34,612 bases of DNA from positions 1 through 34,612 of the forward strand of contig JABWBP010000063.1 in assembly GCA_013360445.1 (NCBI GenBank), given 5' to 3'. The stretch's first letter is position 1; every line of letters begins with the position of its first letter. A model generated the notes under the pieces. That model had not been told where the DNA came from and did no database searches. It saw only the letters and a list, made by a program, of their open reading frames with translations. Positions 1 to 7,230 of the stretch are shown piece after piece. A program made the position numbers and the translations under genes. This DNA is from Calditrichaceae bacterium. GTDB lineage: Bacteria; Calditrichota; Calditrichia; RBG-13-44-9; J075.

Positions 1-111
1 TGCTGATTTTTGTGAAGATCAGGAGGAATTTCAGGCGAAAACTCTCTAAAACTTCTGCGTCTTTGCGGTGATTTTTTACTTAGGTTAACGGGAATGCGGA
101 TGGCCGGGATT
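1..111. repeat. Dispersed composite repeat, copy A (partner at 4831-4930)
   Basis: Positions 1-26 are identical to 4905-4930, in the same orientation. Positions 57-111 are an inverted, slightly diverged copy of 4831-4887: both contain the words GCGTCTTTGCGG, GGTTAACGGGAATGCGG and CCGGGATT on one strand or the other. The two copies therefore share two blocks, one direct and one inverted. No gene is visible in 1-192 apart from this repeat and the terminator-like hairpin that follows it. Confidence 0.75.
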
Positions 112-112
112 G

Positions 113-132
113 AACCCCTGTCGGGGTTTTTT
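113..132 (+). terminator. Terminator-like hairpin with T-run
   Basis: The inverted pair AACCCC/GGGGTT (113-118 with 123-128) has a 4-nt loop and runs into six T residues (127-132), the form of a rho-independent terminator on the plus strand. The gene it would serve must lie left of the window, because nothing coding is seen in 1-112. The stem is only 6 bp, so it may instead be part of the adjoining repeat. Confidence 0.45.
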
Positions 133-192
133 ATAGAACAAGGAAACGGAAATTTTAAAATGCGCTTAGTATAAAAAACACCAGAGGCTCTC

Positions 193-870
193 ATGGCGCA
201 AATCTATTTCGCGGAAGAAAATCGCAGCGTTCCCGTGAATACCATTTACTGCATCGGGCGGAATTACGCCGAGCACGCCGGCGAATTGAACAATCCCATT
301 CCCCAGTCCCCCATCGTCTTCATCAAGCCCGCGACTACGATCATTCACTCCGGCGAATTCATCGAATTGCCCCGGGCGAGCAGCGAGGTGCACCACGAGG
401 TGGAGGTGGTGGCGCTGGTCGGCAAACCCGGCAAACACATCGCCCGGGAGGCCGCGCTGGAGCACTTAGCCGGTTACGGGATCGGCATTGACGTGACCGC
501 CCGGGACGTGCAGGAAAAAGCGAAGCAGAAATCCCACCCCTGGGCGGTGGCCAAGGGATTCGATACCTTTGCGCCGGTGAGTTCCTTCGTAAAAGCGGAG
601 AGGGTGGGCGACCCCGGCAACCTGGATTTCCAACTGCTGGTGAACGGCGAGACGCGGCAGGCCGGCAACACCCGCGACATGCTCTTCCCCATTGCGGAGC
701 TGATCGCCTACCTCTCTTCCATTTTTACCCTGCTGCCCGGAGACCTGCTGTTTACCGGAACTCCCAAAGGGGTGAGCCGGCTGCACGAAGGGGATAAACT
801 CCGCGCGATTTTAGGCGATAATTTAGTTGCGTTAGAAGTAGAAGTACGAAAGGAACGTTATGGCCACTGA
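193..870 (+). CDS. Fumarylacetoacetate hydrolase family protein (FAHD1-like)
   Basis: 225 residues, the usual length of the short FAH-fold enzymes related to FAHD1, which act as acylpyruvases or oxaloacetate decarboxylases in the cytosol. The metal-ligand pattern of the family is visible: Glu69 and Glu71 in HHEVEVVALVG and Asp100 in GYGIGIDVTARDVQ. The substrate-loop words IGRNYAEHA (about 21-29), FIKP (43-46) and FTGTPKGV near the C-terminus are also typical. The ATG at 193 starts directly before the conserved fold, so little N-terminal sequence could be missing. The stop overlaps the next gene by 11 bp, suggesting translational coupling with the DinB-family gene. The exact substrate cannot be read from sequence; catechol or tyrosine catabolic relatives exist, but no such pathway genes are next to it. 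Confidence 0.9.
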   Translation: MAQIYFAEENRSVPVNTIYCIGRNYAEHAGELNNPIPQSPIVFIKPATTIIHSGEFIELPRASSEVHHEVEVVALVGKPGKHIAREAALEHLAGYGIGIDVTARDVQEKAKQKSHPWAVAKGFDTFAPVSSFVKAERVGDPGNLDFQLLVNGETRQAGNTRDMLFPIAELIAYLSSIFTLLPGDLLFTGTPKGVSRLHEGDKLRAILGDNLVALEVEVRKERYGH

Positions 871-1336
871 CCGGAATCTTCGCGAACATTTGATCTGGCT
901 CTTGGAAGGGGGCGCGGCGCACATCAAACCCGAGCAGGCGCTGAACAATTTCCCGGCCAGCTACTACGGGGCCAAATTAGGAAAATTGCCCCATACGCCC
1001 TGGCAAATTCTGGAGAACATGCGCATCGTGCAGTGGGACGTGCTGCAATTCTGCCTGAAACCGGAGCACGTTTCCCCCAAATTTCCCCAGGGGTATTGGC
1101 CTCAATCCCCCAAACCGAAAGACCCGGCAGACTGGCAGCTCAGCGTGGATAAATTCCATAAGGACCGGTTGGCGATGATCGACCTGGCCAAAAACCCGGA
1201 GATAGACCTGCTCCTGCCCATTCCGCACGGCTCCGGGCAGGCCTACATCCGGGAAATCCTGCTGGCGGCGGACCACAACTCCTACCACCTCGGCCAGTTA
1301 GTGCTGATCCGGCGGATTTTGGGGGTGTGGCCGTGA
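860..1336 (+). CDS. DinB/YfiT-like putative metal-dependent protein
   Basis: 158 residues, matching the four-helix-bundle DinB superfamily. The metal-binding histidine triad of that family is plausible here: His45 (in LPHTPWQIL) and the pair His139 and His143 in DHNSYHLGQL, the typical HxxxH near the C-terminus. Members are often thiol transferases or hydrolases of unknown substrate; a role cannot be assigned. The ATG at 860 lies inside the end of the FAH-family gene (11-bp overlap), so the two are almost certainly co-transcribed. The protein ends abruptly at VWP, and the sequence just after its stop continues in the same frame with similarity to an unrelated nuclease family (see 1337-1654), so the 3' end of this gene may mark a deletion junction. 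Confidence 0.75.
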   Translation: MATDRNLREHLIWLLEGGAAHIKPEQALNNFPASYYGAKLGKLPHTPWQILENMRIVQWDVLQFCLKPEHVSPKFPQGYWPQSPKPKDPADWQLSVDKFHKDRLAMIDLAKNPEIDLLLPIPHGSGQAYIREILLAADHNSYHLGQLVLIRRILGVWP

Positions 1337-1654
1337 GGAGAGAGCGAGTTTTTTGTCGGCCAGGCACTGAGATATATGGGATGGGTAAAAGAGAATATAG
1401 CTGGTGAAAGTGGGGAAGTGGAAGGTCTTATAATATCTGAAACAGTGGATGAAAGTATCAGATATGCTTTAGTTTGTGTTTCTAACATTAGTTTAAATGT
1501 ATATCATTTCGAGGATGAAAAGGTGGTGTTTCTGGATGCCAAATATGCTGACTATGTCAAAACTTTTCTGCCTAAATCTAAAGAGGAAAAGCTGACTGCA
1601 CTCCGCGAATTGGCTGAAGAAGTGGGTGTTGATGTTAGCAAGTTAGAGAAGTAA
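1337..1654 (+). pseudogene. Probable 3' remnant of a PD-(D/E)XK (NucS/DUF91-like) endonuclease gene
   Basis: An ATG at 1376 would give a 92-residue protein, but no ribosome binding site precedes it. The frame stays open back to the DinB-family stop (1334-1336), and that upstream stretch reads FFVGQALRY before MGWVKENIA. The string VGQ-LRYMGWVKEN, followed by an acidic spacer, a GLIIS strand, a DE/RYAL helix and NISLNVYHFED, matches from memory the C-terminal part of PD-(D/E)XK nucleases of the NucS/DUF91 type, whose catalytic residues lie further N-terminal. Those residues are absent here, so I read this as a 5'-deleted gene. The alternative is a short real protein of unknown function. Base composition is AT-richer than the DinB gene before it and similar to the toxin-antitoxin pair after it, which suggests the two arrived together. 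Confidence 0.5.
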
Positions 1655-1699
1655 AGCCAAAACAAGTTTCCCCTACCCTGAAGTATTTTTAAAAAACTA

Positions 1700-1727
1700 T
1701 TGCAATATCTCCTGGAAATTCTTAACT
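1700..1727 (+). promoter_or_regulatory. Promoter-like element before the antitoxin gene
   Basis: TTGCAA at 1700-1705 and TTAACT at 1722-1727 are 16 nt apart, 36 nt before the antitoxin ATG. The same arrangement, including an A-rich block just upstream and the shared word GGAAATTCTTAA, occurs before mutA at 2492-2520. The conservation between two unrelated genes argues for a promoter or a shared regulatory site; it could also be a duplicated spacer. Confidence 0.4.
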
Positions 1728-1763
1728 CATTCCGGGAAGAATCGACAGAAAGAGGATGTAATC

Positions 1764-1985
1764 ATGGAAGCACTGGAAATCAAATCATTCGATGACAAAA
1801 TTGTAATTACCATCAGCAAAAGATCAGTTGACCCGGATTTCGTGGTTAATTTACTCAATTACCTTCGGATAGAAGAACTCATCCGAAAAGCGGATTTTAA
1901 AAAAGACATTTTACAAATCGGAAAAGAGATTCAAAAAGATTGGTGGGAAAAAAATAAAGAAAGATTCTTAGAAGAGTCGAAATAA
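1764..1985 (+). CDS. Putative antitoxin of a PIN-domain toxin-antitoxin pair
   Basis: 73 residues, charged and rich in Lys, Glu and Asp, with a short beta-like N-terminus (EIKSFDDKIVITISK) followed by predicted helices ending in WWEKNKERFLEE. The ATG at 1764 follows an AGAGGA ribosome binding site. Its stop overlaps the toxin start (TAATG at 1983-1987), the standard arrangement of type II toxin-antitoxin operons in which the antitoxin comes first. I do not recognise it as a known VapB, AbrB or RHH family. The assignment therefore rests on position, size and overlap. The pair is AT-richer than the surrounding metabolic genes, consistent with horizontal acquisition. Confidence 0.65.
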   Translation: MEALEIKSFDDKIVITISKRSVDPDFVVNLLNYLRIEELIRKADFKKDILQIGKEIQKDWWEKNKERFLEESK

Positions 1986-2392
1986 TGCGCGTCGTGGTGG
2001 ATACGAATATCATTTTTTCTTTACTGTTACAGAAAAAATCCAAATTCAGAAAACGTTTTTTCCAAAAGGATGTAGAAATTTTTGCTCCCAATTTCTTGAT
2101 GATTGAAATCATCCGTCATAAAGAGAAGCTCCTTAAAAATTCAAAATTAGAAGAAGCCGAAGTCATAGAACTTTTGCACCTTATCCTCCAGAAAATTCAC
2201 TTTATCAATGAAATGACGATTTCTATGCCCAACAAAATCCAGGCTTACGAATGGTGTAAGGATATTGATGAAACCGATACCCCGTTTGTAGCCCTGGCTT
2301 TAGACCTGGAATCGAGTTTTTGGACCGGAGATAAAAAGTTAAGAGCCGCCCTGGAACAGAGAGGTTTTCATAAATTTTTTAAAGCGGTATAA
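1985..2392 (+). CDS. PIN-domain ribonuclease toxin (VapC-like)
   Basis: 135 residues with the full set of PIN-domain acidic positions: Asp6 in VVVDTNIIF, Glu41 in FLMIEIIRHKE, Asp98 in the DTPFVALAL segment and Asp116 in WTGDKKLR. These are the Mg2+ ligands of PIN ribonucleases; VapC-type members inhibit translation by cleaving tRNA or rRNA when unbound by antitoxin. It overlaps the upstream small gene by one base, so both are translated from one message. A PIN-domain protein of this kind (DxDETDTPFVALAL) is often annotated simply as a nucleic-acid-binding protein. All four acidic positions are present, so the toxin is likely active. The RNA target is unknown. Confidence 0.85.
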   Translation: MRVVVDTNIIFSLLLQKKSKFRKRFFQKDVEIFAPNFLMIEIIRHKEKLLKNSKLEEAEVIELLHLILQKIHFINEMTISMPNKIQAYEWCKDIDETDTPFVALALDLESSFWTGDKKLRAALEQRGFHKFFKAV

Positions 2393-2491
2393 GGCTAATC
2401 GCCGGGAATAAAGTTTTGATCCCGCGCTTCATACCTGATTTTTTTCATCCATCTCACAATATCCCTCCCATCCAACTATTTAAAAAAACCA

Positions 2492-2520
2492 TTGCACATT
2501 CCCCCCGGAAATTCTTAATT
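2492..2520 (+). promoter_or_regulatory. Promoter-like element before mutA
   Basis: TTGCAC (2492-2497) and TTAATT (2515-2520) are 17 nt apart, with an A-rich block just upstream, 67 nt before the mutA start. The element resembles the one at 1700-1727 before the antitoxin gene, including the shared GGAAATTCTTAA. It is a reasonable sigma-70-like promoter, but only two copies are seen. Confidence 0.4.
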
Positions 2521-2587
2521 CCTTCCTTGAAAACAGTCTGAATCATTTGAAAAAAGCCCCATTGAGGCCATAAAACGGAGCATACCC

Positions 2588-4777
2588 GTGGCTGATCGAA
2601 AACACACCTCAGACGAATTAAAACTCAATCTCCGGGATGATTTTCCCCCCCACGCCTACGAAGCGTGGCGCAAGGAAGCGGAAAGATCGCTCAAAGGCGC
2701 TGCTTTTGAAAAAGCGCTGATCACCCAAACTTATGAAGGCATCGCGCTGCAGCCGATCTATCGCCAGGAAGATCTCGAAAAATTCCCTCTACCGGAATCT
2801 TTTCCCGGGTTTGCCCCGTACCTGCGCGGCAGCCGCGCCGCCCCGCCGGCCGGGGGCGCACCCTGGCTGATCGCCCAGGAAATTCTCTGTAGCGTTCCCG
2901 GGGAATTCAATGAAGCCCTGCACCATGATCTGCAGCGCGGCCAGACCGCGGTTTATTTGGCGCTGGATCAACCCGCCCGGGCAGGGCTGGATTCCGACCG
3001 GGGCCAATCGGGCGAGGCGGGAAGGGGAGGGATTCCCCTCTCCACCCTGGAAGACCTGGAAACCGCCCTCAATGGCATAGATTTGGAGAAAATTCCCCTC
3101 TATATCAACGCCGGGAGCAGCGGGCTTTTTATCGCGGCGCTCCTGGCGGCGCGGCTGAAAAAGCAGGGGAAAGACCTCTCCGCCGTTAGCGGGGCTATCG
3201 AGGCCGATCCATTAGGTGAATTGCTGCGCACCGGCAGCCTGCCCGTTGCCCTGGAGCAGCTGTACGACGAAATGGCGGCGCTCACTTTTTGGGCGATCCG
3301 CCGCGCTCCGGGGCTGCAAACCGCGGCGGTGCGCGGCGACCTGTTCCACAACGCCGGCGGCAATGCCGTGCAGGAACTGGCCTTCGCCGTCGCTGCCGGG
3401 ACGGAATATCTCCGCGAAATGCTTTCCCGCCGGTTGGCGATTGACGATATCGCCCCCCGGATTCGCTTCACTTTCGCGCTGGGCTCCCATTTTTTCATGG
3501 AAATCGCCAAACTGCGCGCCGCCCGGATGGTATGGAGCCAGATCGTGCGGGAATTCGGCGGCGGGGAAGAGGCGCAGAAAATGCGCATTCACGCCCGCAC
3601 TTCCGTTTGGAATAAAACCCTTTACGATCCGTACGTTAATATGCTCCGCGCTACCACGGAGGCGTTTTCCGGTATCGCAGGGGGCTGCGATAGCCTGCAC
3701 GTGGGCGCATTTGATGAACCGGCGGGGCTGCCCTCCGAATTCTCCCGCCGCATCGCCCGCAATACCCAGATTATTCTGAAGGAAGAGAGCCACCTCGACC
3801 GGGTAATCGACCCCGCGGGCGGCTCCTGGTACGTGGAAACCCTCACCCGGCAGGTTGCGGAGAAAGTCTGGAAGCTCTTCCAGGAGGTGGAAGCGCAGGG
3901 CGGGATGTTCCGGGCGCTGGAAAAAGGGTTTCCCCGGGAGCAGATCGTGGAGACCGCCCAAAAACGGGCGGAGAATATTGCCCGGCGCAAGGATAAAATT
4001 ATCGGAACGAATATCTATCCCAACCTGAAAGAGGAGCCTGCGGAGCGCCGTCAAACCGATTTTCCGGCAATTTTCCGGGAGCGGGCGCGGCATCTGAAAA
4101 ATTTCCGCGAGTCCAGGGCTTCCGGGCAACATCCGTTCGATAAACTCCCTACATCACTTCATTTCCTGGAAAAACCCTCTCCCATGGGGAGCGCCCCACC
4201 GGATCAGGTGCTGGAAGCGCTCGGCGATGCGGCGCTGGCCGGGGCAACCCTCGGCGAGCTGAGCCAGGCGCTGCGTTCCGGCAAGGGCGGGGCTCCCTCG
4301 ATTACCCCGCTCAAACTCCACCGCGGCGCGGAAATATTCGAGTATCTCCGCCGGGCTATGGAAGCGCACCGGGAGAAAACCGGCGCGGTTCCGAAAGTGT
4401 TTCTCGCCAATATGGGCGCGGTTTCGCAGTACAAAGCGCGGGCGGATTTCTCCGCCGGTTTTTTCCAGGTAGCCGGGTTCGAAGTGCTCGATGCGGGCGG
4501 GTTTTCCAACCCCGAAGAAGCTGCGAGAGCGGCGCTGGCCTCCGGTGCGGCCATCGTGGTAATCTGCTCCACGGATGAGAATTACCCGGCGGTGGTGGAG
4601 CCGCTAACCCGCCGGATCAAGCAGGCCAAACCGCAAATGCCGGTCGTTCTGGCCGGCTACCCGCAAGACCAGGTAGAAGCGCACCGCAAAGCGGGGGTGG
4701 ATGAGTTCATTCACCTCCGCGCCAACGCCGCGGAGCTGTTAGGGAAGTTCATGCAGCGTTTGGGGGTGCAGATATAA
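2588..4777 (+). CDS. mutA: Methylmalonyl-CoA mutase, small (non-catalytic) subunit
   Basis: 729 residues. The sequence has the layout of the family: an N-terminal TIM barrel (roughly residues 40-540) and a C-terminal B12-binding-like Rossmann domain (about 595-729). The signs that it is the small subunit are clear. The cobalamin motif DxHxxG is missing: the equivalent place (about residues 608-622) reads MGAVSQYKARADF, and the active-site YATMY segment of the catalytic subunit is replaced by an Ala/Pro/Gly-rich stretch (about residues 82-90). In two-subunit mutases this partner is structural and does not bind B12. The start is a GTG at 2588; no ATG lies near the start of the homologous region. 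mutB follows after a 155-bp spacer that contains a hairpin and a dispersed repeat, so co-transcription is likely but not assured. Confidence 0.93.
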   Translation: MADRKHTSDELKLNLRDDFPPHAYEAWRKEAERSLKGAAFEKALITQTYEGIALQPIYRQEDLEKFPLPESFPGFAPYLRGSRAAPPAGGAPWLIAQEILCSVPGEFNEALHHDLQRGQTAVYLALDQPARAGLDSDRGQSGEAGRGGIPLSTLEDLETALNGIDLEKIPLYINAGSSGLFIAALLAARLKKQGKDLSAVSGAIEADPLGELLRTGSLPVALEQLYDEMAALTFWAIRRAPGLQTAAVRGDLFHNAGGNAVQELAFAVAAGTEYLREMLSRRLAIDDIAPRIRFTFALGSHFFMEIAKLRAARMVWSQIVREFGGGEEAQKMRIHARTSVWNKTLYDPYVNMLRATTEAFSGIAGGCDSLHVGAFDEPAGLPSEFSRRIARNTQIILKEESHLDRVIDPAGGSWYVETLTRQVAEKVWKLFQEVEAQGGMFRALEKGFPREQIVETAQKRAENIARRKDKIIGTNIYPNLKEEPAERRQTDFPAIFRERARHLKNFRESRASGQHPFDKLPTSLHFLEKPSPMGSAPPDQVLEALGDAALAGATLGELSQALRSGKGGAPSITPLKLHRGAEIFEYLRRAMEAHREKTGAVPKVFLANMGAVSQYKARADFSAGFFQVAGFEVLDAGGFSNPEEAARAALASGAAIVVICSTDENYPAVVEPLTRRIKQAKPQMPVVLAGYPQDQVEAHRKAGVDEFIHLRANAAELLGKFMQRLGVQI

Positions 4778-4783
4778 ACTCGG

Positions 4784-4807
4784 AGTGCAAAACTTTAGTT
4801 TTGCACT
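4784..4807. other. Perfect hairpin just after mutA
   Basis: AGTGCAAAAC and GTTTTGCACT (4784-4793 and 4798-4807) form a perfect 10-bp stem with a TTTA loop, 6 nt after the mutA stop. There is no T-run, so it is not a classic terminator. It could attenuate transcription or protect the 3' end of the message. A shorter version of the same stem follows meaB at 8397-8414. Confidence 0.65.
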
Positions 4808-4830
4808 GATGGGAATGATAAGGCCAGTGC

Positions 4831-4930
4831 AATCCCGGAAGGCCGCATTCCCGTTAACCTTAGGGATTTTTAACCGCAAAGACGCTAAGACGCAAAGAAA
4901 ACAGTGCTGATTTTTGTGAAGATCAGGAGG
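4831..4930. repeat. Dispersed composite repeat, copy B (partner at 1-111)
   Basis: 4831-4887 is the inverted counterpart of 57-111, and 4905-4930 is a perfect 26-bp direct copy of 1-26. The block begins AATCCCGGAAGGCCGCAT, an instance of a module (ATCCCGG, 4 nt, CCGCAT) also seen at 17031 and, inverted, at 17360 and near 94-110. The right end supplies the AGGAGG that sits just before mutB, so the repeat has become the ribosome binding region of that gene. Confidence 0.75.
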
Positions 4931-4932
4931 GA

Positions 4933-7125
4933 ATGAGGAATAATCGAATGACCCGAAAACCGGATTTTACGAAAATCGACTTCGAGCCGGCCGCGGAACC
5001 CGCGGACGAGCAAAAATGGCGCAAACGCGCCGAAAAAGAGGCCGGAAAGCGGTTAGATGAATTGATCTGGCATACCAACGAACGGATTCCGGTCAAACCC
5101 CTCTACACCGCCAACGATCTCCGGGAAGCGGAACACCTGGAGTACACCGCCGGGCTGCCGCCCTTTTTGCGCGGGCCTTACGCCACCATGTACCTGATGC
5201 AGCCCTGGACCGTGCGCCAGTACGCCGGCTTCTCCACCGCGGAGGAGAGCAACGCCTTTTACCGCCGCAACCTCGCCGCGGGGCAAAAAGGGCTTTCCGT
5301 GGCCTTCGATCTGGCCACTCACCGGGGCTACGATTCCGACCACCCCCGGGTGATCGGCGACGTGGGCAAAGCCGGGGTGGCGATCGATTCCATCCTCGAC
5401 ATGAAAATCCTCTTCGAGGGCATTCCCCTGGATCAAATTTCCGTTTCCATGACCATGAACGGGGCGGTGCTGCCGGTGATGGCGTTTTACATCGTGACCG
5501 CCGGAGAGCAGGGCGTTAAAATGGAACAGCTTGCCGGCACTATTCAGAACGACATTCTCAAAGAGTACATGGTGCGCAACACCTACATCTATCCGCCGGA
5601 GCCTTCCATGCGCATCATCGCGGATATTTTTGCCTTTACCTCCCGGAACATGCCCAAATTCAACAGCATCAGCGTTTCCGGATACCACATGCAGGAGGCC
5701 GGGGCCACCGCGGACCTGGAGATGGCCTACACCCTGGCCGACGGCCTGGAATACCTGCGCGCCGGCCTCAAAGCCGGGATCGGGATCGACGATTTTGCGC
5801 CGCGCATCTCCTTCTTCTGGGCGGTGGGGATGAATTATTTCATGGAAATTGCCAAAATGCGCGCCGCGCGGGTCATCTGGGCGAAACTGATCAAGCAGTT
5901 CCATCCCCAAAACCCCAAGTCCATGGCCCTGCGCACCCACTCGCAGACCTCCGGCTGGAGTTTGACCGAGCAGGACCCCTTCAACAACGTCATCCGCACC
6001 TGCTTGGAGGCGATGGCTGCGGCGTTAGGGCACACTCAGTCGCTGCACACCAATTCGCTCGACGAGGCAATCGCCCTGCCCACGGATTTTTCCGCCCGCA
6101 TCGCCCGCAACACCCAGCTATATTTGCAGGAAGAAACCGGCGTCACCCGGGTGATCGACCCCTGGGGCGGTTCTTATTACGTGGAGGCGTTGACCTGCGA
6201 ATTGCTGAAACGCGGTTGGGCGCACATTCAAGAAGTGGAAAAATTGGGCGGGATGGCCAAAGCTATCGAGACCGGGATTCCCAAAATGCGCATCGAAGAA
6301 GCCTCCGCCCGCCGCCAGGCGCGGATCGATTCCGGGCAGGAAACCATTGTGGGAGTGAACAAATACCGCCTGCCCAAAGAAGCGCCCATTGAAATATTGG
6401 AAGTGGACAACACCGCGGTGCGCAACGCGCAAATCAAACGCTTGCAAAAACTGCGCGCCGAACGCGATGAAACCAAAGTAGAACAGGCCCTGAACGCGCT
6501 CACCGCCGGCGCCGAAACCGGCAAGGGAAACCTGCTGGAGCTTAGCATTGAGGCGGCGCGCCGCCGGGCAACCTTAGGAGAGATTTCCATGGCCATGGAA
6601 AAGGTATTCGGGCGACACCAGGCCCCGATTCGCTCCATTTCCGGGGTGTACGGCAGCGCCTTCGGGGAGGACCGGCAGGTGGCGGAAGTGCGCAAGCTGG
6701 CCGGGGAGTTTGAAAAATTAGAAGGCCGCCGCCCGCGCATCCTGGTCGCCAAGATGGGGCAGGACGGCCACGACCGCGGGGCAAAGGTGATCGCCACCGC
6801 CTTCGCCGACCTCGGCTTCGACGTGGACATCGGCCCGCTGTTCCAGACCCCGGAAGAAACCGCCCGCCAGGCCGTGGAAAACGACGTGCACATCGTGGGA
6901 ATGAGTTCCCTGGCCGGGGGGCACAAAACCCTGCTCCCGCAGCTCCTCGAGGAGCTGAAAAAGGCCGGGCGGGAAGACATCATGGTAGTGGCCGGGGGAG
7001 TAATCCCGGCGCAGGATTACGAATTTTTGCGGGAGCACGGCGCCGCGGCGATTTTCGGGCCGGGAACCGTCATCCCGGTAGCGGCGAAGAAGATTTTGCA
7101 GGAGCTGTTTCAGCGAATCAAATAA
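4933..7125 (+). CDS. mutB: Methylmalonyl-CoA mutase, large catalytic subunit
   Basis: 730 residues. This is the adenosylcobalamin-dependent subunit that interconverts methylmalonyl-CoA and succinyl-CoA in the cytosol. The TIM barrel carries RGPYATMY (about 80-87; Tyr87 corresponds to the active-site Tyr89 of the Propionibacterium enzyme) and the conserved block [20 protein letters not shown]. The C-terminal domain has the full base-off cobalamin motif MGQDGHDRG at 608-616, with His613 as the cobalt ligand. The start is uncertain: AGGAGG lies only 2 nt before the ATG at 4933 and 17 nt before an in-frame ATG at 4948. Neither spacing is ideal, and the choice alters only five residues. meaB follows after a 105-bp repeat-filled spacer. 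Confidence 0.96.
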   Translation: MRNNRMTRKPDFTKIDFEPAAEPADEQKWRKRAEKEAGKRLDELIWHTNERIPVKPLYTANDLREAEHLEYTAGLPPFLRGPYATMYLMQPWTVRQYAGFSTAEESNAFYRRNLAAGQKGLSVAFDLATHRGYDSDHPRVIGDVGKAGVAIDSILDMKILFEGIPLDQISVSMTMNGAVLPVMAFYIVTAGEQGVKMEQLAGTIQNDILKEYMVRNTYIYPPEPSMRIIADIFAFTSRNMPKFNSISVSGYHMQEAGATADLEMAYTLADGLEYLRAGLKAGIGIDDFAPRISFFWAVGMNYFMEIAKMRAARVIWAKLIKQFHPQNPKSMALRTHSQTSGWSLTEQDPFNNVIRTCLEAMAAALGHTQSLHTNSLDEAIALPTDFSARIARNTQLYLQEETGVTRVIDPWGGSYYVEALTCELLKRGWAHIQEVEKLGGMAKAIETGIPKMRIEEASARRQARIDSGQETIVGVNKYRLPKEAPIEILEVDNTAVRNAQIKRLQKLRAERDETKVEQALNALTAGAETGKGNLLELSIEAARRRATLGEISMAMEKVFGRHQAPIRSISGVYGSAFGEDRQVAEVRKLAGEFEKLEGRRPRILVAKMGQDGHDRGAKVIATAFADLGFDVDIGPLFQTPEETARQAVENDVHIVGMSSLAGGHKTLLPQLLEELKKAGREDIMVVAGGVIPAQDYEFLREHGAAAIFGPGTVIPVAAKKILQELFQRIK

Positions 7126-7128
7126 AAC

Positions 7129-7217
7129 ATAGGAACGCGGATAGCGCGGATACAGCAGATTTTCGCGGATAAAAAATCAGCGAGCATCTGCAAAATCTGC
7201 GTCATCCGCGTTCCTAT
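7129..7217. repeat. Imperfect inverted repeat in the mutB-meaB spacer
   Basis: ATAGGAACGCGGAT (starting 7129) and its complement ATCCGCGTTCCTAT (ending 7217) are the outer ends of an imperfect palindrome. The arms also share CAGATTT/AAATCTG words, and GCGGAT is repeated several times within the left arm. The element fills almost all of the spacer and would fold into a long hairpin in the mRNA. Confidence 0.7.
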
Positions 7218-7230
7218 CCAAATTACTGAG

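Noticed and set aside
88-128. A tRNA T-arm look-alike on the minus strand (GGGGTTCAATCCC).
   Set aside because: The same block recurs at 4831-4850 and 17031-17050 as part of a repeat module, and no acceptor stem, anticodon arm or D arm can be assembled around it.
3212-4132. A 306-codon minus-strand frame inside mutA.
   Set aside because: It is a long antisense shadow of a GC-rich gene. The mutA frame has clear family motifs; the antisense one has none.
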